Below, in pieces: positions 39,846-48,154 of a DNA stretch of 64,000 bases (positions are counted from its first letter, which is position 1; every line of letters begins with the position of its first letter). The notes beneath the pieces are model-generated. The model made no database searches. It had not been told where the DNA came from and saw only the letters and a program-made list of their open reading frames with translations. The stretch covers positions 176,397-240,396 of the forward strand of contig NZ_JABEQM010000006.1 of NCBI RefSeq assembly GCF_014174155.1, in the 5' to 3' direction. Both the position numbers and the translations under genes were made by a program. The DNA is from Gluconacetobacter tumulisoli. Its GTDB lineage: Bacteria; Pseudomonadota; Alphaproteobacteria; Acetobacterales; Acetobacteraceae.

Positions 39846-40928
39846 TCAGCGAGGGACGAGGTCATCCACCGCAATCAAGATCGCCGTGTCCGGCTGGATA
39901 CCGGGCGACAGGACGGCACCGTCATCCAGGCGCGACAGGAACGCCACCGTCTGCGGCAGGTAGCGGTCCAGCCCCTTGTAGGCCACCAGGGCCGGGTCCA
40001 GGTCCCGCAGCACCCGGTGCAGCCGCGACCGCCATTTCGGCACCCGTGCGATCGCGCCGACCGGCAGCAGATAGCAGCGGACCGAAAACAGGATCGCGTT
40101 CGATCGCGGCAGGCGGAAGAGGCTCTGCAGTTCCACCCGCAGATGTACCTTGTCGGCGACGTTGTCCGCCGTGACGCTTCCCCGGTCGCCGCCCCAGATC
40201 GTGAAATTCTCGGGCGAGGTGTCCAGGCGCGGATTGATCGTCATCGTCCAGTTCAGGCGCCGCACCGGATGACCGTGCCGCAGCATCAGCAGGAAGCGCA
40301 GCGCGCGATCGAAAATGCCCATCTGCGGCGCCTTGGGCACTGGCGCGTGCCATTGGCCGAACGACATGCCCAAGTCGAATTTCAACGACCAGTCGGCCTG
40401 CGACGTCACCATGCCGCCATCCATCCACAGGTCGCCGTCACGCTGATCCTGCAATGTGAAATCGCCCTGCATCTGGCGCGCCATGTATTCGAACGGGCCG
40501 CAGGGCAGCGTGCCCGCATTGCCGAATACGAAATCCTGCGTGATCTCCAGCGGGCGGTTCGTCCAGCGCCACCGATCGCCGTCGCGATCCAGCGCGAACA
40601 GGTCGGGATAGTCGCGCGACAGGCTGTCCATCGCCAACTCGACGAAATCCCATTCGGCCTGCCGCATATGCGGCAGAACCAGGCATCGTTCGGGATCCTC
40701 GGCCAGAATCCGCGCCTTTTCCCGGCATTCCGACACATAATGTTCGTCGATGTCGAAGGCATGATGCAGGGACGCGACGGGGCCCGCCGGCACATGCGGT
40801 TCGACATTCATCGAGTACATGTAGGAATCTTCGGGAAACGGAAACGGAAAGCGCAGGATCGCCGCGTCGCTGTTCCGGACCGCGTAGGGAAAACGATAGC
40901 TTTCGTCGGTATTGAACCGGCCGTCCAT
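39846..40928 (-). CDS. dmmC: Heme-dependent oxidative N-demethylase catalytic subunit (DUF3445)
   Basis: 360 residues of the DUF3445/HODM alpha-like family. In the studied Pseudomonas enzyme this subunit is a PAS-type fold that binds heme and removes a methyl group from dimethylamine with oxygen. Here it follows, in order, a GcvT-like subunit, a Cys-rich small subunit and a flavin/2Fe-2S reductase, which matches the dmmDABC order. GAGGCGG precedes ATG 40928. Expected product: methylamine plus formaldehyde or a folate-bound one-carbon unit. The letter assignment is by gene order and is the less certain part. Confidence 0.85.
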   Translation of the reverse strand: MDGRFNTDESYRFPYAVRNSDAAILRFPFPFPEDSYMYSMNVEPHVPAGPVASLHHAFDIDEHYVSECREKARILAEDPERCLVLPHMRQAEWDFVELAMDSLSRDYPDLFALDRDGDRWRWTNRPLEITQDFVFGNAGTLPCGPFEYMARQMQGDFTLQDQRDGDLWMDGGMVTSQADWSLKFDLGMSFGQWHAPVPKAPQMGIFDRALRFLLMLRHGHPVRRLNWTMTINPRLDTSPENFTIWGGDRGSVTADNVADKVHLRVELQSLFRLPRSNAILFSVRCYLLPVGAIARVPKWRSRLHRVLRDLDPALVAYKGLDRYLPQTVAFLSRLDDGAVLSPGIQPDTAILIAVDDLVPR

Positions 40929-40946
40929 GGTCCGCCTCTTCGCGTC

Positions 40947-41900
40947 TTACAGGTCCAGTGTCAGCGTCGCCGTTCGCGCGCGCGACACACATGTCAGGAT
41001 ACAGTCCCCGGCCGCGCGCTCGGCCTCGGCCAGGACATGGTCGCGATGATCTGGCACGCCCGACAGGACCGCAACCCGGCAGGCCCCGCAGGCCCCGCCG
41101 CGACACAGGCAGGGGGCCTCGATCCCCGCGGCCTCCAGCGCGTCGAGCAACGTGTCCTCCGGTCCGACGCTGACGGACAGCCCGCTGCGCGCCAGATCGA
41201 CGCGGAAGGCGGCGCCGCCCTCGGGGGCCGAAAACCGTTCCGAATGGATCTTGCCTGGCGAGAACCCCACGTCGCGTGCCACGGCGCCGACCCAGTTCAT
41301 GAAACCGTCGGGACCACACATCGACAGGCGCGACGATACAGGTTCCGCCGCCAGGATCTCCGAGAGCCGCCCGGTGTCCGGATCGTCATGCAGGACCACC
41401 CGCCCGGGGTCGCGGTCCGCCAGCAGGGCGTGGAACGCCTGGCGTTCCTCGGGCCGGCAATAATGATGCAGGCAATACGCCAGGCCCATGCCGTCCATGG
41501 CATCCATGTAGGACAGGAATGGCGTTATCCCGACCCCCGCCGACAGCAGGATATGGCGTCGGGCCTTACGAACCACGGGAAAGAGGTTGGCGATCCCCAG
41601 CACCGTGATTTCCAGCCCCGGCCGTCCCTGGCCGTGCAGGAACGCCGATCCGCCCCGGGAACCCTGGGCCAGCCGCACGATGATCCGCAGCATCGATCCA
41701 TCGTCCGACCGCGCGACGATCGAATACGGATTCTTCCAGGTCCGCACGGCATCGCCGAACGCGAACACGCCGTGGCTGCCCGCCGAAACCGGCGGAAATG
41801 GCTGGGCGGTGGCACGGATGTCGAACCGGCGCAGCGTCGGCGTGACCGGCGCCACGTCCGCGATGACGGCCGGATATCCCGTGGAACGCGGCATCATCAT
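40947..41900 (-). CDS. dmmB: Dimethylamine monooxygenase reductase subunit (flavin, 2Fe-2S)
   Basis: 317 residues in the phthalate-dioxygenase-reductase order: flavin barrel, NAD(P) domain (G-V-G-I-T-P-F, 122-128) and a C-terminal plant-type ferredoxin with C266, C271, C274 and C304. It takes electrons from NAD(P)H to the heme subunit. The triple ATG at 41900-41892 overlaps the stop of the preceding gene, so translation is coupled; the first is taken. The preceding and following genes are the small and heme subunits. Confidence 0.9.
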   Translation of the reverse strand: MMMPRSTGYPAVIADVAPVTPTLRRFDIRATAQPFPPVSAGSHGVFAFGDAVRTWKNPYSIVARSDDGSMLRIIVRLAQGSRGGSAFLHGQGRPGLEITVLGIANLFPVVRKARRHILLSAGVGITPFLSYMDAMDGMGLAYCLHHYCRPEERQAFHALLADRDPGRVVLHDDPDTGRLSEILAAEPVSSRLSMCGPDGFMNWVGAVARDVGFSPGKIHSERFSAPEGGAAFRVDLARSGLSVSVGPEDTLLDALEAAGIEAPCLCRGGACGACRVAVLSGVPDHRDHVLAEAERAAGDCILTCVSRARTATLTLDL

Positions 41901-42442
41901 CGGCCTGTCTCCTCGGTTCCGACCGGCGGCGCACTCTCGGCCACGCCCATATAGGCCCCGATCCTGCGCGAATAATGCGACCGCACGGACAGGACCGCGC
42001 CGCATCCCGCGCAGCTCAGCCCCTCGTCCGCGACATCGTCATGCATGGTGGAACAATGGATGCAGATGACGCGCCGGCCGCCCTGGACCGGCGGGGCCAG
42101 GTACATTTCTTCCCCTGTCATGCCCGCCGCGTCGCCCGTCAGGGCCACGGCGGACAGGAACGTGTCGTCCCCTGCCGCATACAGGCGCAACCCCACGCGC
42201 TCGGTCGCCAGGCGCCAGGCCAGGCGGTCCAGCAGGTGGGCCGCCGACCGGAAGAATTGCTCGTGTTCCGAAGGGTCCGGCAGGACGCGGCTGTCGCCGC
42301 CCACCGTCCATGTCGTCATCGCCGTCGGGACCGGCCCCGACGGCACAGACAATTGCGGCGCCTGTCGCACGAACAGATGCCGGCGACCGCCCTCGTCGAA
42401 ACGCAACGGCCCCACGGGCAGCAGGCTGGACGCGTTCAGCAC
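41897..42442 (-). CDS. dmmA: Dimethylamine monooxygenase DmmA-like small subunit
   Basis: 181 residues. The C-terminal third has two cysteine pairs, C127-x-x-C130 and C144-x-x-C147, followed by S-H-Y-S-R-R-I-G-A-Y-M-G-V, as in the DmmA family; the cysteines probably bind zinc. The start is GTG 42442 with AAGGAAG upstream. It lies 39 bases after dmmD and overlaps dmmB. The family name is well supported by this tail; its role in the complex is structural or electron-transfer support by inference. Confidence 0.82.
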   Translation of the reverse strand: MLNASSLLPVGPLRFDEGGRRHLFVRQAPQLSVPSGPVPTAMTTWTVGGDSRVLPDPSEHEQFFRSAAHLLDRLAWRLATERVGLRLYAAGDDTFLSAVALTGDAAGMTGEEMYLAPPVQGGRRVICIHCSTMHDDVADEGLSCAGCGAVLSVRSHYSRRIGAYMGVAESAPPVGTEETGR

Positions 42443-42481
42443 AGGGGACTTCCTTCTGGTATTGGCCCGATTCCCGCCGTC

Positions 42482-43615
42482 TCAGTCGCGGGCGGTGCGC
42501 TTCTTCTTGTCCGGATCGTCGAACGGCAGGGAATGGGTGACGCCCCCCGTCACCTGCCCGTCGATGGTAACGGCGACACGATGGCCATCGGCGGCATAGG
42601 GCGGCGACAGGCGCGCCAGCGCCATGGACCGACCGGCCAGGCTGGAATACATGCCGCAGGTCACGACACCGATCTTCTCGCCACCCGCGAACACCGCATC
42701 GCCCGGTTGCGCGGCCTGGTCGCCATCCAGCAGCAGGCCGTAGATACGAAACCGCTCGCGGCCCTTCAGGGCGTAATGCGCCTCCGCCCCGCGAAAGCCG
42801 GTCTTGCCGGGGCTGACGGTGAAATCCAGGCCCAGTTCCCACAACGTGTCGCCCGCCGGTTCGTCGTCGAAGGGATACATTTCCGAATTGTCATAGGGGT
42901 AGAACAGCAGGTAGCTTTCCACCCGCAGCAAATCGAGCGCCGTGAAACTGGTGGCGACGATCCCGTCCCCTTTGCCCTGCTCCAGGATGGTATCCCACAG
43001 CATCGGCGCGTCGACCCCCTTGCAGAAGATCTCGTATCCCCGTTCGCCGGTGTACCCGGTGCGCGAGATCATGACCGGCGCACCGAACAGCGTCGTCTGG
43101 ACGTGGTGGAAATAGCGCAGATTCCGAAGGCCAGGCACATGACGGTCGAGGAAATCGACGGCGACCGGCCCCTGCAGCGACAGGTCATGCAGATCGTCGT
43201 CGAACAGCAGCGCCGCGTTCCGTCCCACGACTGCCGGCGCCAGAATTTCATGCATCGCGCCCGCGCCATGCACCACCATCCAGGCGTTCGGCCCGGTCCG
43301 GTAGAGAATGCAGTCGTCGATGAACTTGCCCTGGTCGTTCAGGACCGTCGCGTAGGCCGAGCGGCCGGGCGTGATCTTCTGCACGTTGCGCGTGGTCGCA
43401 CGGTCGAGGATGGCGGAGGCATGGGGACCGACCAGATGCATCTTCTTCAGGCCGGACACGTCCATCAGCCCCGCGCGGGTCCGGATCGCGACGTAATCGT
43501 CCTGCACGTCCGAACGATAGGTCCAGGGCGTGCCCATGCCGTTCCAGTCCTCCAGCGCGGACCCGAGCGCACGATGACGGTCGCCCAGGACCGTCGAACG
43601 CCAGCTATTGACCAT
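42482..43615 (-). CDS. dmmD: GcvT-like folate-binding subunit of dimethylamine monooxygenase
   Basis: 377 residues of the aminomethyltransferase (GcvT/DMGDH C-domain) family. It shows the folate-site features R-T-G-Y-T-G-E-R-G-Y-E and D-L-L-R-V-E, with a G-K-T-G-F-R-G motif later. In oxidative N-demethylases a folate-binding subunit traps the formaldehyde as methylene-THF. No other glycine-cleavage gene is near, which argues against a GcvT role. The gene follows gmaS after 39 bases and precedes dmmA. Confidence 0.82.
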   Translation of the reverse strand: MVNSWRSTVLGDRHRALGSALEDWNGMGTPWTYRSDVQDDYVAIRTRAGLMDVSGLKKMHLVGPHASAILDRATTRNVQKITPGRSAYATVLNDQGKFIDDCILYRTGPNAWMVVHGAGAMHEILAPAVVGRNAALLFDDDLHDLSLQGPVAVDFLDRHVPGLRNLRYFHHVQTTLFGAPVMISRTGYTGERGYEIFCKGVDAPMLWDTILEQGKGDGIVATSFTALDLLRVESYLLFYPYDNSEMYPFDDEPAGDTLWELGLDFTVSPGKTGFRGAEAHYALKGRERFRIYGLLLDGDQAAQPGDAVFAGGEKIGVVTCGMYSSLAGRSMALARLSPPYAADGHRVAVTIDGQVTGGVTHSLPFDDPDKKKRTARD

Positions 43616-43654
43616 CTTTCATACTCTCCATTGTTGGCCACGCATGTCGGGGGA

Positions 43655-44986
43655 TCAGCAATCGAGCGTCATCTGACGCTCCCACTCCGTCAGGTGGGCG
43701 CAATAGGCATTCCATTCCACGGTCTTCATCTTCACGTAGGGCGAGACCATGTCGTCCCCCAGGACCTCCCGCAGCGCCGTAGAGGCGTCGAGCGCGCGAA
43801 TGGCGTCCAGCAGGTTCAGCGGCAGTTTCTTGGCATCGGTGACCCGATGTCCGTCGGTATACATGTTGATGTCCAGCGGCGGCCCCGGATCCCGCTGTGC
43901 CGCGATACCGTCGATGCCCGCCGCGACGATCGCGGCCTGCAGCAGGTACGGATTGGCCGCTCCGTCGGGCAGCCGCATTTCGAACCGGCCCTTGCCCGGA
44001 ACGCGGATCATGTGCGTCCGGTTGTCGCCCGAATAGGTCACGGTATTGGGCGACCATGTGGCGCCCGATACCGTACGGGGGGCATTGATCCGCTTGTAGG
44101 AATTGACCGTGGGATTCATCAGCGCGCACAGGGCGTCGGCATGCGCGATCAGGCCGCCGACGAAATGGTAGCCGGCCTGCGACAGGCCCAGCGCATCATC
44201 TTCGGCATGGCAGACATTGCGCGCGCCGTCCCACAGCGACACATGGGCGTGGCAGCCGCTTCCCGTCAGGGACATGAAGGGCTTGGGCATGAAGGTCGCG
44301 CGCAGACCGTGCTTTTCCGCGATCGAGCGCGCCAGGAACTTGAAGAACACATGGCGGTCGGCCGTGATCAGCGCATCGTCGAACATCCAGTTGATCTCGA
44401 ACTGGCCGTTCGCGTCCTCATGATCGTTCTGGTAGGGCTGCCAGCCCAGACCGGCGATCGAATCGCAGATCTCGGCGATCACGTCATAGCGCCGCATCAG
44501 CGCCGAGGCGTCGTAGCACGGCTTGGCCGCGTCGTCGTGGGTGTCGGCGATGGCCTTGCCGTCCGGCGTCACCAGGAAGAATTCGCACTCCACCCCGGTC
44601 TTGACCGAAAAGCCCATGTCCGCCGCGCGCGCCAAAACCCGGCGCAGCGTGTTGCGCGGCCCCTGCTGCACCGGCCGGCCGTGCATCCACAGGTCCGACG
44701 CCAGCCAGCCGACCTCGGGCTTCCAGGGCAGTTGGACCAGGCTGGAGGGATCGGGCATGGCGACCAGGTCCGGGTCGGAGGGCGACAGATCGAAATAGGC
44801 CGCGAAGCCTGCGAACCCCGCCCCGTTCTTCTGCATGCCCGCAATCGCCGAGGCCGGAACCAGCTTGGCGCGCTGCACGCCCATGAGGTCCGTAAAGGAA
44901 ATCAGGAAATACCGGATGCCGCGTCGCCTCGCCTCGTCCGCGAGATCGATTGCCGGTTGCCGGATTGTCTGCCCGTCTGAAGCCAT
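43655..44986 (-). CDS. gmaS: Gamma-glutamylmethylamide synthetase
   Basis: 443 residues of the glutamine synthetase superfamily (GlnT/GmaS group). The metal-site G-V-E-C-E-F-F and N-D-H-E-D-A-N-G-Q-F-E-I-N, S-G-C-H-A-H-V-S and R-F-E-M-R-L-P-D are visible. GmaS joins methylamine to glutamate with ATP. The gene lies between the mgs genes and the dmm genes, which makes GmaS, not a general glutamine synthetase, the likely role. An 8-bp hairpin lies in the 96-base gap before it. Confidence 0.9.
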   Translation of the reverse strand: MASDGQTIRQPAIDLADEARRRGIRYFLISFTDLMGVQRAKLVPASAIAGMQKNGAGFAGFAAYFDLSPSDPDLVAMPDPSSLVQLPWKPEVGWLASDLWMHGRPVQQGPRNTLRRVLARAADMGFSVKTGVECEFFLVTPDGKAIADTHDDAAKPCYDASALMRRYDVIAEICDSIAGLGWQPYQNDHEDANGQFEINWMFDDALITADRHVFFKFLARSIAEKHGLRATFMPKPFMSLTGSGCHAHVSLWDGARNVCHAEDDALGLSQAGYHFVGGLIAHADALCALMNPTVNSYKRINAPRTVSGATWSPNTVTYSGDNRTHMIRVPGKGRFEMRLPDGAANPYLLQAAIVAAGIDGIAAQRDPGPPLDINMYTDGHRVTDAKKLPLNLLDAIRALDASTALREVLGDDMVSPYVKMKTVEWNAYCAHLTEWERQMTLDC

Positions 44987-45029
44987 CGCCTGTGTTTCCG
45001 TCCCGGAACGCCGCCGGGTTAATGAAGTG

Positions 45030-45056
45030 GGGGCGGCGTCGCGTCGGTGCCGCCCC
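45030..45056 (-). other. Intergenic stem-loop between mgsC and gmaS
   Basis: GGGGCGGC (45030-45037) pairs with GCCGCCCC (45049-45056) over an 11-base loop in the 96-base gap. There is no T-tract, so it is more likely to tune or protect the message than to end it. Confidence 0.4.
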
Positions 45057-45082
45057 GATCGAATGCCCGCGAACAGCCGGGC

Positions 45083-46420
45083 CTAGAATCCGCCCTTGCC
45101 GGGGTACCATTCGGTGCCGGCCAGCGGGATCCGCGTCATCGCGGCCGCTTCCATCGTCAGCGCCACCATGTCTTCGGGCTCGAGATTATGCAGGTGGCTC
45201 TTGCCGCAGGCCCGCGCGATGGCCTGCGCCTCCATCGTCATGACCGACAGGTAGTTGGCGATGCGCCGGCCACCCAGAACCGGATCCAGCCGCGCGGCCA
45301 GGACCGGGTCCTGCGTGGTGATCCCCGCGGGGTCGCGGCCATCCTGCCAGTCGTCGTAGGCGCCCGGCACGGTGCCCAGCTTCGCATATTCGTCGGCCAG
45401 GTCAGGGCTGTTGTCACCCAGTGCGATCAGGGCGGCCGTGCCGATGGCCACCGCGTCGGCGCCCAGGGCCAGCGCCTTGGCCATGTCCGCACCGGTGCGG
45501 ATGCCGCCGGATACGATCAGTTGTACCTTGCGGTGCAGGCCCAGGTCCTGCAGCGCCTGCACGGCCGGGCGGATGGCCGCCAGGATCGGCAGGCCCACAT
45601 GTTCGATGAACACTTCCTGCGTCGCGGCGGTGCCACCCTGCATGCCGTCCAGCACCACCACGTCCGCCCCGGACTTCACCGCCAGCGACACATCGTAATA
45701 GGGTCGGCTGGCACCGACCTTCACATAGATGGGCTTTTCCCAGTTCGTGATCTCGCGCAGTTCCTCGATCTTGATTTCCAGATCGTCCGGGCCTGTCCAA
45801 TCGGGATGGCGGCAGGCCGAGCGCTGGTCGATCCCTTCGGGCAGGTCGCGCATCTTCGCAACCCGGGCCGAGATCTTCTGGCCCAGCAGCATGCCGCCAC
45901 CGCCGGGCTTCGCCCCCTGCCCGACCACGATTTCGATCGCGTCGGCGCGGCGCAGGTCGTCGGGGTTCATGCCATAGCGCGACGGCAGGTACTGGTACAC
46001 CAGCGTCGCGGAATGCCCCCGCTCCTCCGGCGTCATGCCGCCATCGCCGGTGGTGGTCGAGGTCCCGACCGCGCTGGCGCCACGGCCCAGTGCTTCCTTG
46101 GCCTGCGCGGACAGCGCGCCGAAGGACATGCCCGCGATGGTGACGGGGGTCTTCAGCACGATGGGCTTCTTCGCAAAGCGCGTGCCCAGAACGACATCGG
46201 TATCGCAGCGTTCGCGATAGCCTTCCAGCGGGTAGCGCGACACCGACGCGCCGAGGAACAGCAGGTCGTCGAAATGCGGCAGCTTGCGCTTCGTGCCGCC
46301 GCCGCGAATGTCATAGATACCGGTCGCTGCCGCGCGCTGGATCTCGGAAATCGTACCCCGATCGAAGGTCGCCGAAAATCGGGGCTGGGTACGGGGGATG
46401 TTCTTGCTGTCGGACGTCAT
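45083..46420 (-). CDS. mgsC: N-methylglutamate synthase subunit C (glutamate synthase-like)
   Basis: 445 residues of the FMN-binding glutamate synthase domain: T-S-T-T-T-G-D-G-G-M, G-Q-G-A-K-P-G-G-G-G-M-L and the barrel motif V-S-G-G-I-R-T-G-A-D. The cysteines that hold the [3Fe-4S] cluster in GltB are absent at the expected place (I-A-L-G-D-N-S-P... up to A-G-I-T-T-Q-D), as I understand is usual for MgsC. With MgsA and MgsB it makes N-methylglutamate from methylamine-derived substrate. GAGG precedes ATG 46420, eight bases after mgsB. The frame continues upstream inside mgsB antisense-free, but homology begins here. Confidence 0.9.
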   Translation of the reverse strand: MTSDSKNIPRTQPRFSATFDRGTISEIQRAAATGIYDIRGGGTKRKLPHFDDLLFLGASVSRYPLEGYRERCDTDVVLGTRFAKKPIVLKTPVTIAGMSFGALSAQAKEALGRGASAVGTSTTTGDGGMTPEERGHSATLVYQYLPSRYGMNPDDLRRADAIEIVVGQGAKPGGGGMLLGQKISARVAKMRDLPEGIDQRSACRHPDWTGPDDLEIKIEELREITNWEKPIYVKVGASRPYYDVSLAVKSGADVVVLDGMQGGTAATQEVFIEHVGLPILAAIRPAVQALQDLGLHRKVQLIVSGGIRTGADMAKALALGADAVAIGTAALIALGDNSPDLADEYAKLGTVPGAYDDWQDGRDPAGITTQDPVLAARLDPVLGGRRIANYLSVMTMEAQAIARACGKSHLHNLEPEDMVALTMEAAAMTRIPLAGTEWYPGKGGF

Positions 46421-46428
46421 GACGATCC

Positions 46429-47130
46429 TCAGTACGCGCTCGCGTTGTCGACATGGAAATGATAGAGCCGCCGGGCCGAGCCATAGAGTGTGAACGCGCC
46501 GACCGGCACGTCGCTCATCCCCGCACGTTCCAGAAGCGATTGCAGAAGATCCCGGTCCGCAACCGTCATCTCTTTCTTTTCGCAGTCCGCGCCGAGGCTT
46601 TTCACCGTTCCGCGCACGAACACCCGGGCCTCGTACAGGCTGTCGCCCAGGGCCTCCCCCGCGTCGCCGCAGACGACCAAATTGCCCGACTGCGCCATGA
46701 AGCCGCTCATGTGCCCGACGGAGCCGCGCACCACGATGTCGATCCCTTTCATCGAGATCCCGCATCGCGCGCCCGCGTCGCCGTCGATCACCAGCAGGCC
46801 GCCATGGCCCGTGGCGCCCGCCGCCATGCTGGCATTGCCCTTCACATGGACTCGGCCGCTCATCATGTTTTCGGCGACGCCCGGGCCCGCGTTGCCGTCG
46901 ATCGTCACGATCGCGCGCTGGTTCATGCCGGCGGCGTAATAGCCGGCATGACCGGCGATCGTCACCTCGACGGGGTTGGTCATGCCGACGGCGATCGCAT
47001 GCCGTCCACGCGGATTGACGATTGTCCAGGCATCGTCGGACCCTTCGGCAGCCCCCTGAAGGGCGGCGTTCAGGTCCCGCAGGCTGGTGGATGCCAGGTC
47101 GATCTGGCGGATGTTGGGCCGGGTGGTCAC
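46429..47130 (-). CDS. mgsB: N-methylglutamate synthase subunit B (GXGXG domain)
   Basis: 233 residues forming the glutamate synthase alpha C-terminal right-handed helix: repeated G-x-x-G-x-x-x-G turns (G-H-A-G-Y-Y, D-G-N-A-G-P-G, K-G-N-A-S, D-G-D-A-G-A, R-G-S-V-G). This domain packs against the amidotransferase and FMN domains and is structural. The start is GTG 47130, overlapping the mgsA stop (GTGA). In methylamine users the three glutamate synthase domains are split into mgsA, mgsB and mgsC just as here. Confidence 0.9.
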   Translation of the reverse strand: MTTRPNIRQIDLASTSLRDLNAALQGAAEGSDDAWTIVNPRGRHAIAVGMTNPVEVTIAGHAGYYAAGMNQRAIVTIDGNAGPGVAENMMSGRVHVKGNASMAAGATGHGGLLVIDGDAGARCGISMKGIDIVVRGSVGHMSGFMAQSGNLVVCGDAGEALGDSLYEARVFVRGTVKSLGADCEKKEMTVADRDLLQSLLERAGMSDVPVGAFTLYGSARRLYHFHVDNASAY

Positions 47131-48026
47131 GCCTGATGCTCCCAGTAATAGACGCGCTGCGGTTCGGGTTCGAACACCGTGGCGGTATCGATGCCCGGCA
47201 GTTCGGCGAAAGCCCGGTATTCCGAGGCGAAGGCGACATAATCGTCGGTTTCCGCCATCACCGCCGGCTTGCACGCCACCGGATCGCGCAGCACCGCGAA
47301 ACCCGAGCGCGTGCCGACCACGAACGTGTAGAATCCGTCCAGGTCGGACAGCGCGGCGCCCAGTGCCTCGTCCAGGCGGGCGCCCTGCGCCATCCGCCAG
47401 GACAGGTAGCCCGCCGCGACTTCGGAATCGTTTTCGGTATCGAAGGTCTGACCTTCACGGACCAGCATGCGCCGCAAGGCGTTATGGTTCGACAGCGACC
47501 CGTTATGCACCAGGCACTGGTCCGTGCCCGTCGAGAACGGATGTGCCCCCGCCACGGTCACCGCCGATTCGGTCGCCATGCGCGTGTGCCCGATCGCATG
47601 CGTCCCGCCCATGCCGGAAAGGCCGATGCGCCCGGCGACGTCTTCCGGCAGGCCCACGCCCTTGTACAGCTCAATCGCATGACCCGACGACGCGACGACC
47701 GCACCCGGTGCCAGCGTGGCCAGAAGGGCCCGCACCGCGCCCTCGGTCGCGGCCGGGATCGCCAGGACGGCATGGTCGTCATGCCGGGCGAATTCAACGT
47801 CGCCCCCCAGCACGCCGAGCAGCTGCAGCGCCAGCGCCGACAGGTCGATGTCGGCGACACCGCGCAGGGTCAGTTTCACATGGCCCGACGGGGCGCTGCC
47901 ATAGACCGCGAAGCCCGCGCTATCGGGTCCACGCTCGGTCATCACGCGAAGCATCCGCGACGTCATGTATCCGAGACGCGGCTGAAATTCAGGATTTTTC
48001 AGAAACAGGCCAACGATGCCGCACAT
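47127..48026 (-). CDS. mgsA: N-methylglutamate synthase subunit A (class II amidotransferase)
   Basis: 299 residues of a class II glutamine amidotransferase: the catalytic Cys2 (M-C-G-I-V-G-L), G-H-T-R-M-A-T and H-N-G-S-L-S-N-H loops are intact. It would release methylamine from gamma-glutamylmethylamide or feed the glutamate synthase-like reaction. GGAG lies about ten bases upstream of the ATG. It is the first gene of the mgs-gmaS-dmm operon and has a good promoter 34 bases away. Confidence 0.92.
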   Translation of the reverse strand: MCGIVGLFLKNPEFQPRLGYMTSRMLRVMTERGPDSAGFAVYGSAPSGHVKLTLRGVADIDLSALALQLLGVLGGDVEFARHDDHAVLAIPAATEGAVRALLATLAPGAVVASSGHAIELYKGVGLPEDVAGRIGLSGMGGTHAIGHTRMATESAVTVAGAHPFSTGTDQCLVHNGSLSNHNALRRMLVREGQTFDTENDSEVAAGYLSWRMAQGARLDEALGAALSDLDGFYTFVVGTRSGFAVLRDPVACKPAVMAETDDYVAFASEYRAFAELPGIDTATVFEPEPQRVYYWEHQA

Positions 48027-48059
48027 CGCACTTCTCCGCCCCCTGCAAGATATGGCCCG

Positions 48060-48088
48060 AGCTTAAGGTCGGTCGCGTGAAGAGTCAA
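48060..48088 (-). promoter_or_regulatory. Candidate promoter of the mgs-gmaS-dmm operon
   Basis: On the minus strand TTGACT (48083-48088) and TAAGCT (48060-48065) are 17 bases apart, a sigma-70-like layout. The -10 box ends 33 bases before the mgsA ATG. Found by eye; start site unproven. Confidence 0.5.
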
Positions 48089-48090
48089 CC

Positions 48091-48108
48091 GAAAAGAATA
48101 TAAGTTTC
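48091..48108. promoter_or_regulatory. Possible LysR-regulator box upstream of mgsA
   Basis: GAAA (48091-48094), ten AT-rich bases, TTTC (48105-48108) form a dyad just upstream of the -35 box, where LysR-type activators usually bind. The regulator gene lies directly upstream. The dyad is short, so chance is possible. Confidence 0.3.
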
Positions 48109-48154
48109 TCTTCAGGAAAACTGTTCGGGCCGCATGACGGAAAGGGGCCCCAGG

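Noticed and set aside
41975..44980. A 1001-codon open frame on the plus strand opposite the dmm and gmaS genes
   Set aside because: It is antisense to three genes with clear families, has no ribosome site and its product is a low-complexity Arg/Gln/His-rich chain, typical of antisense frames in high-GC DNA.
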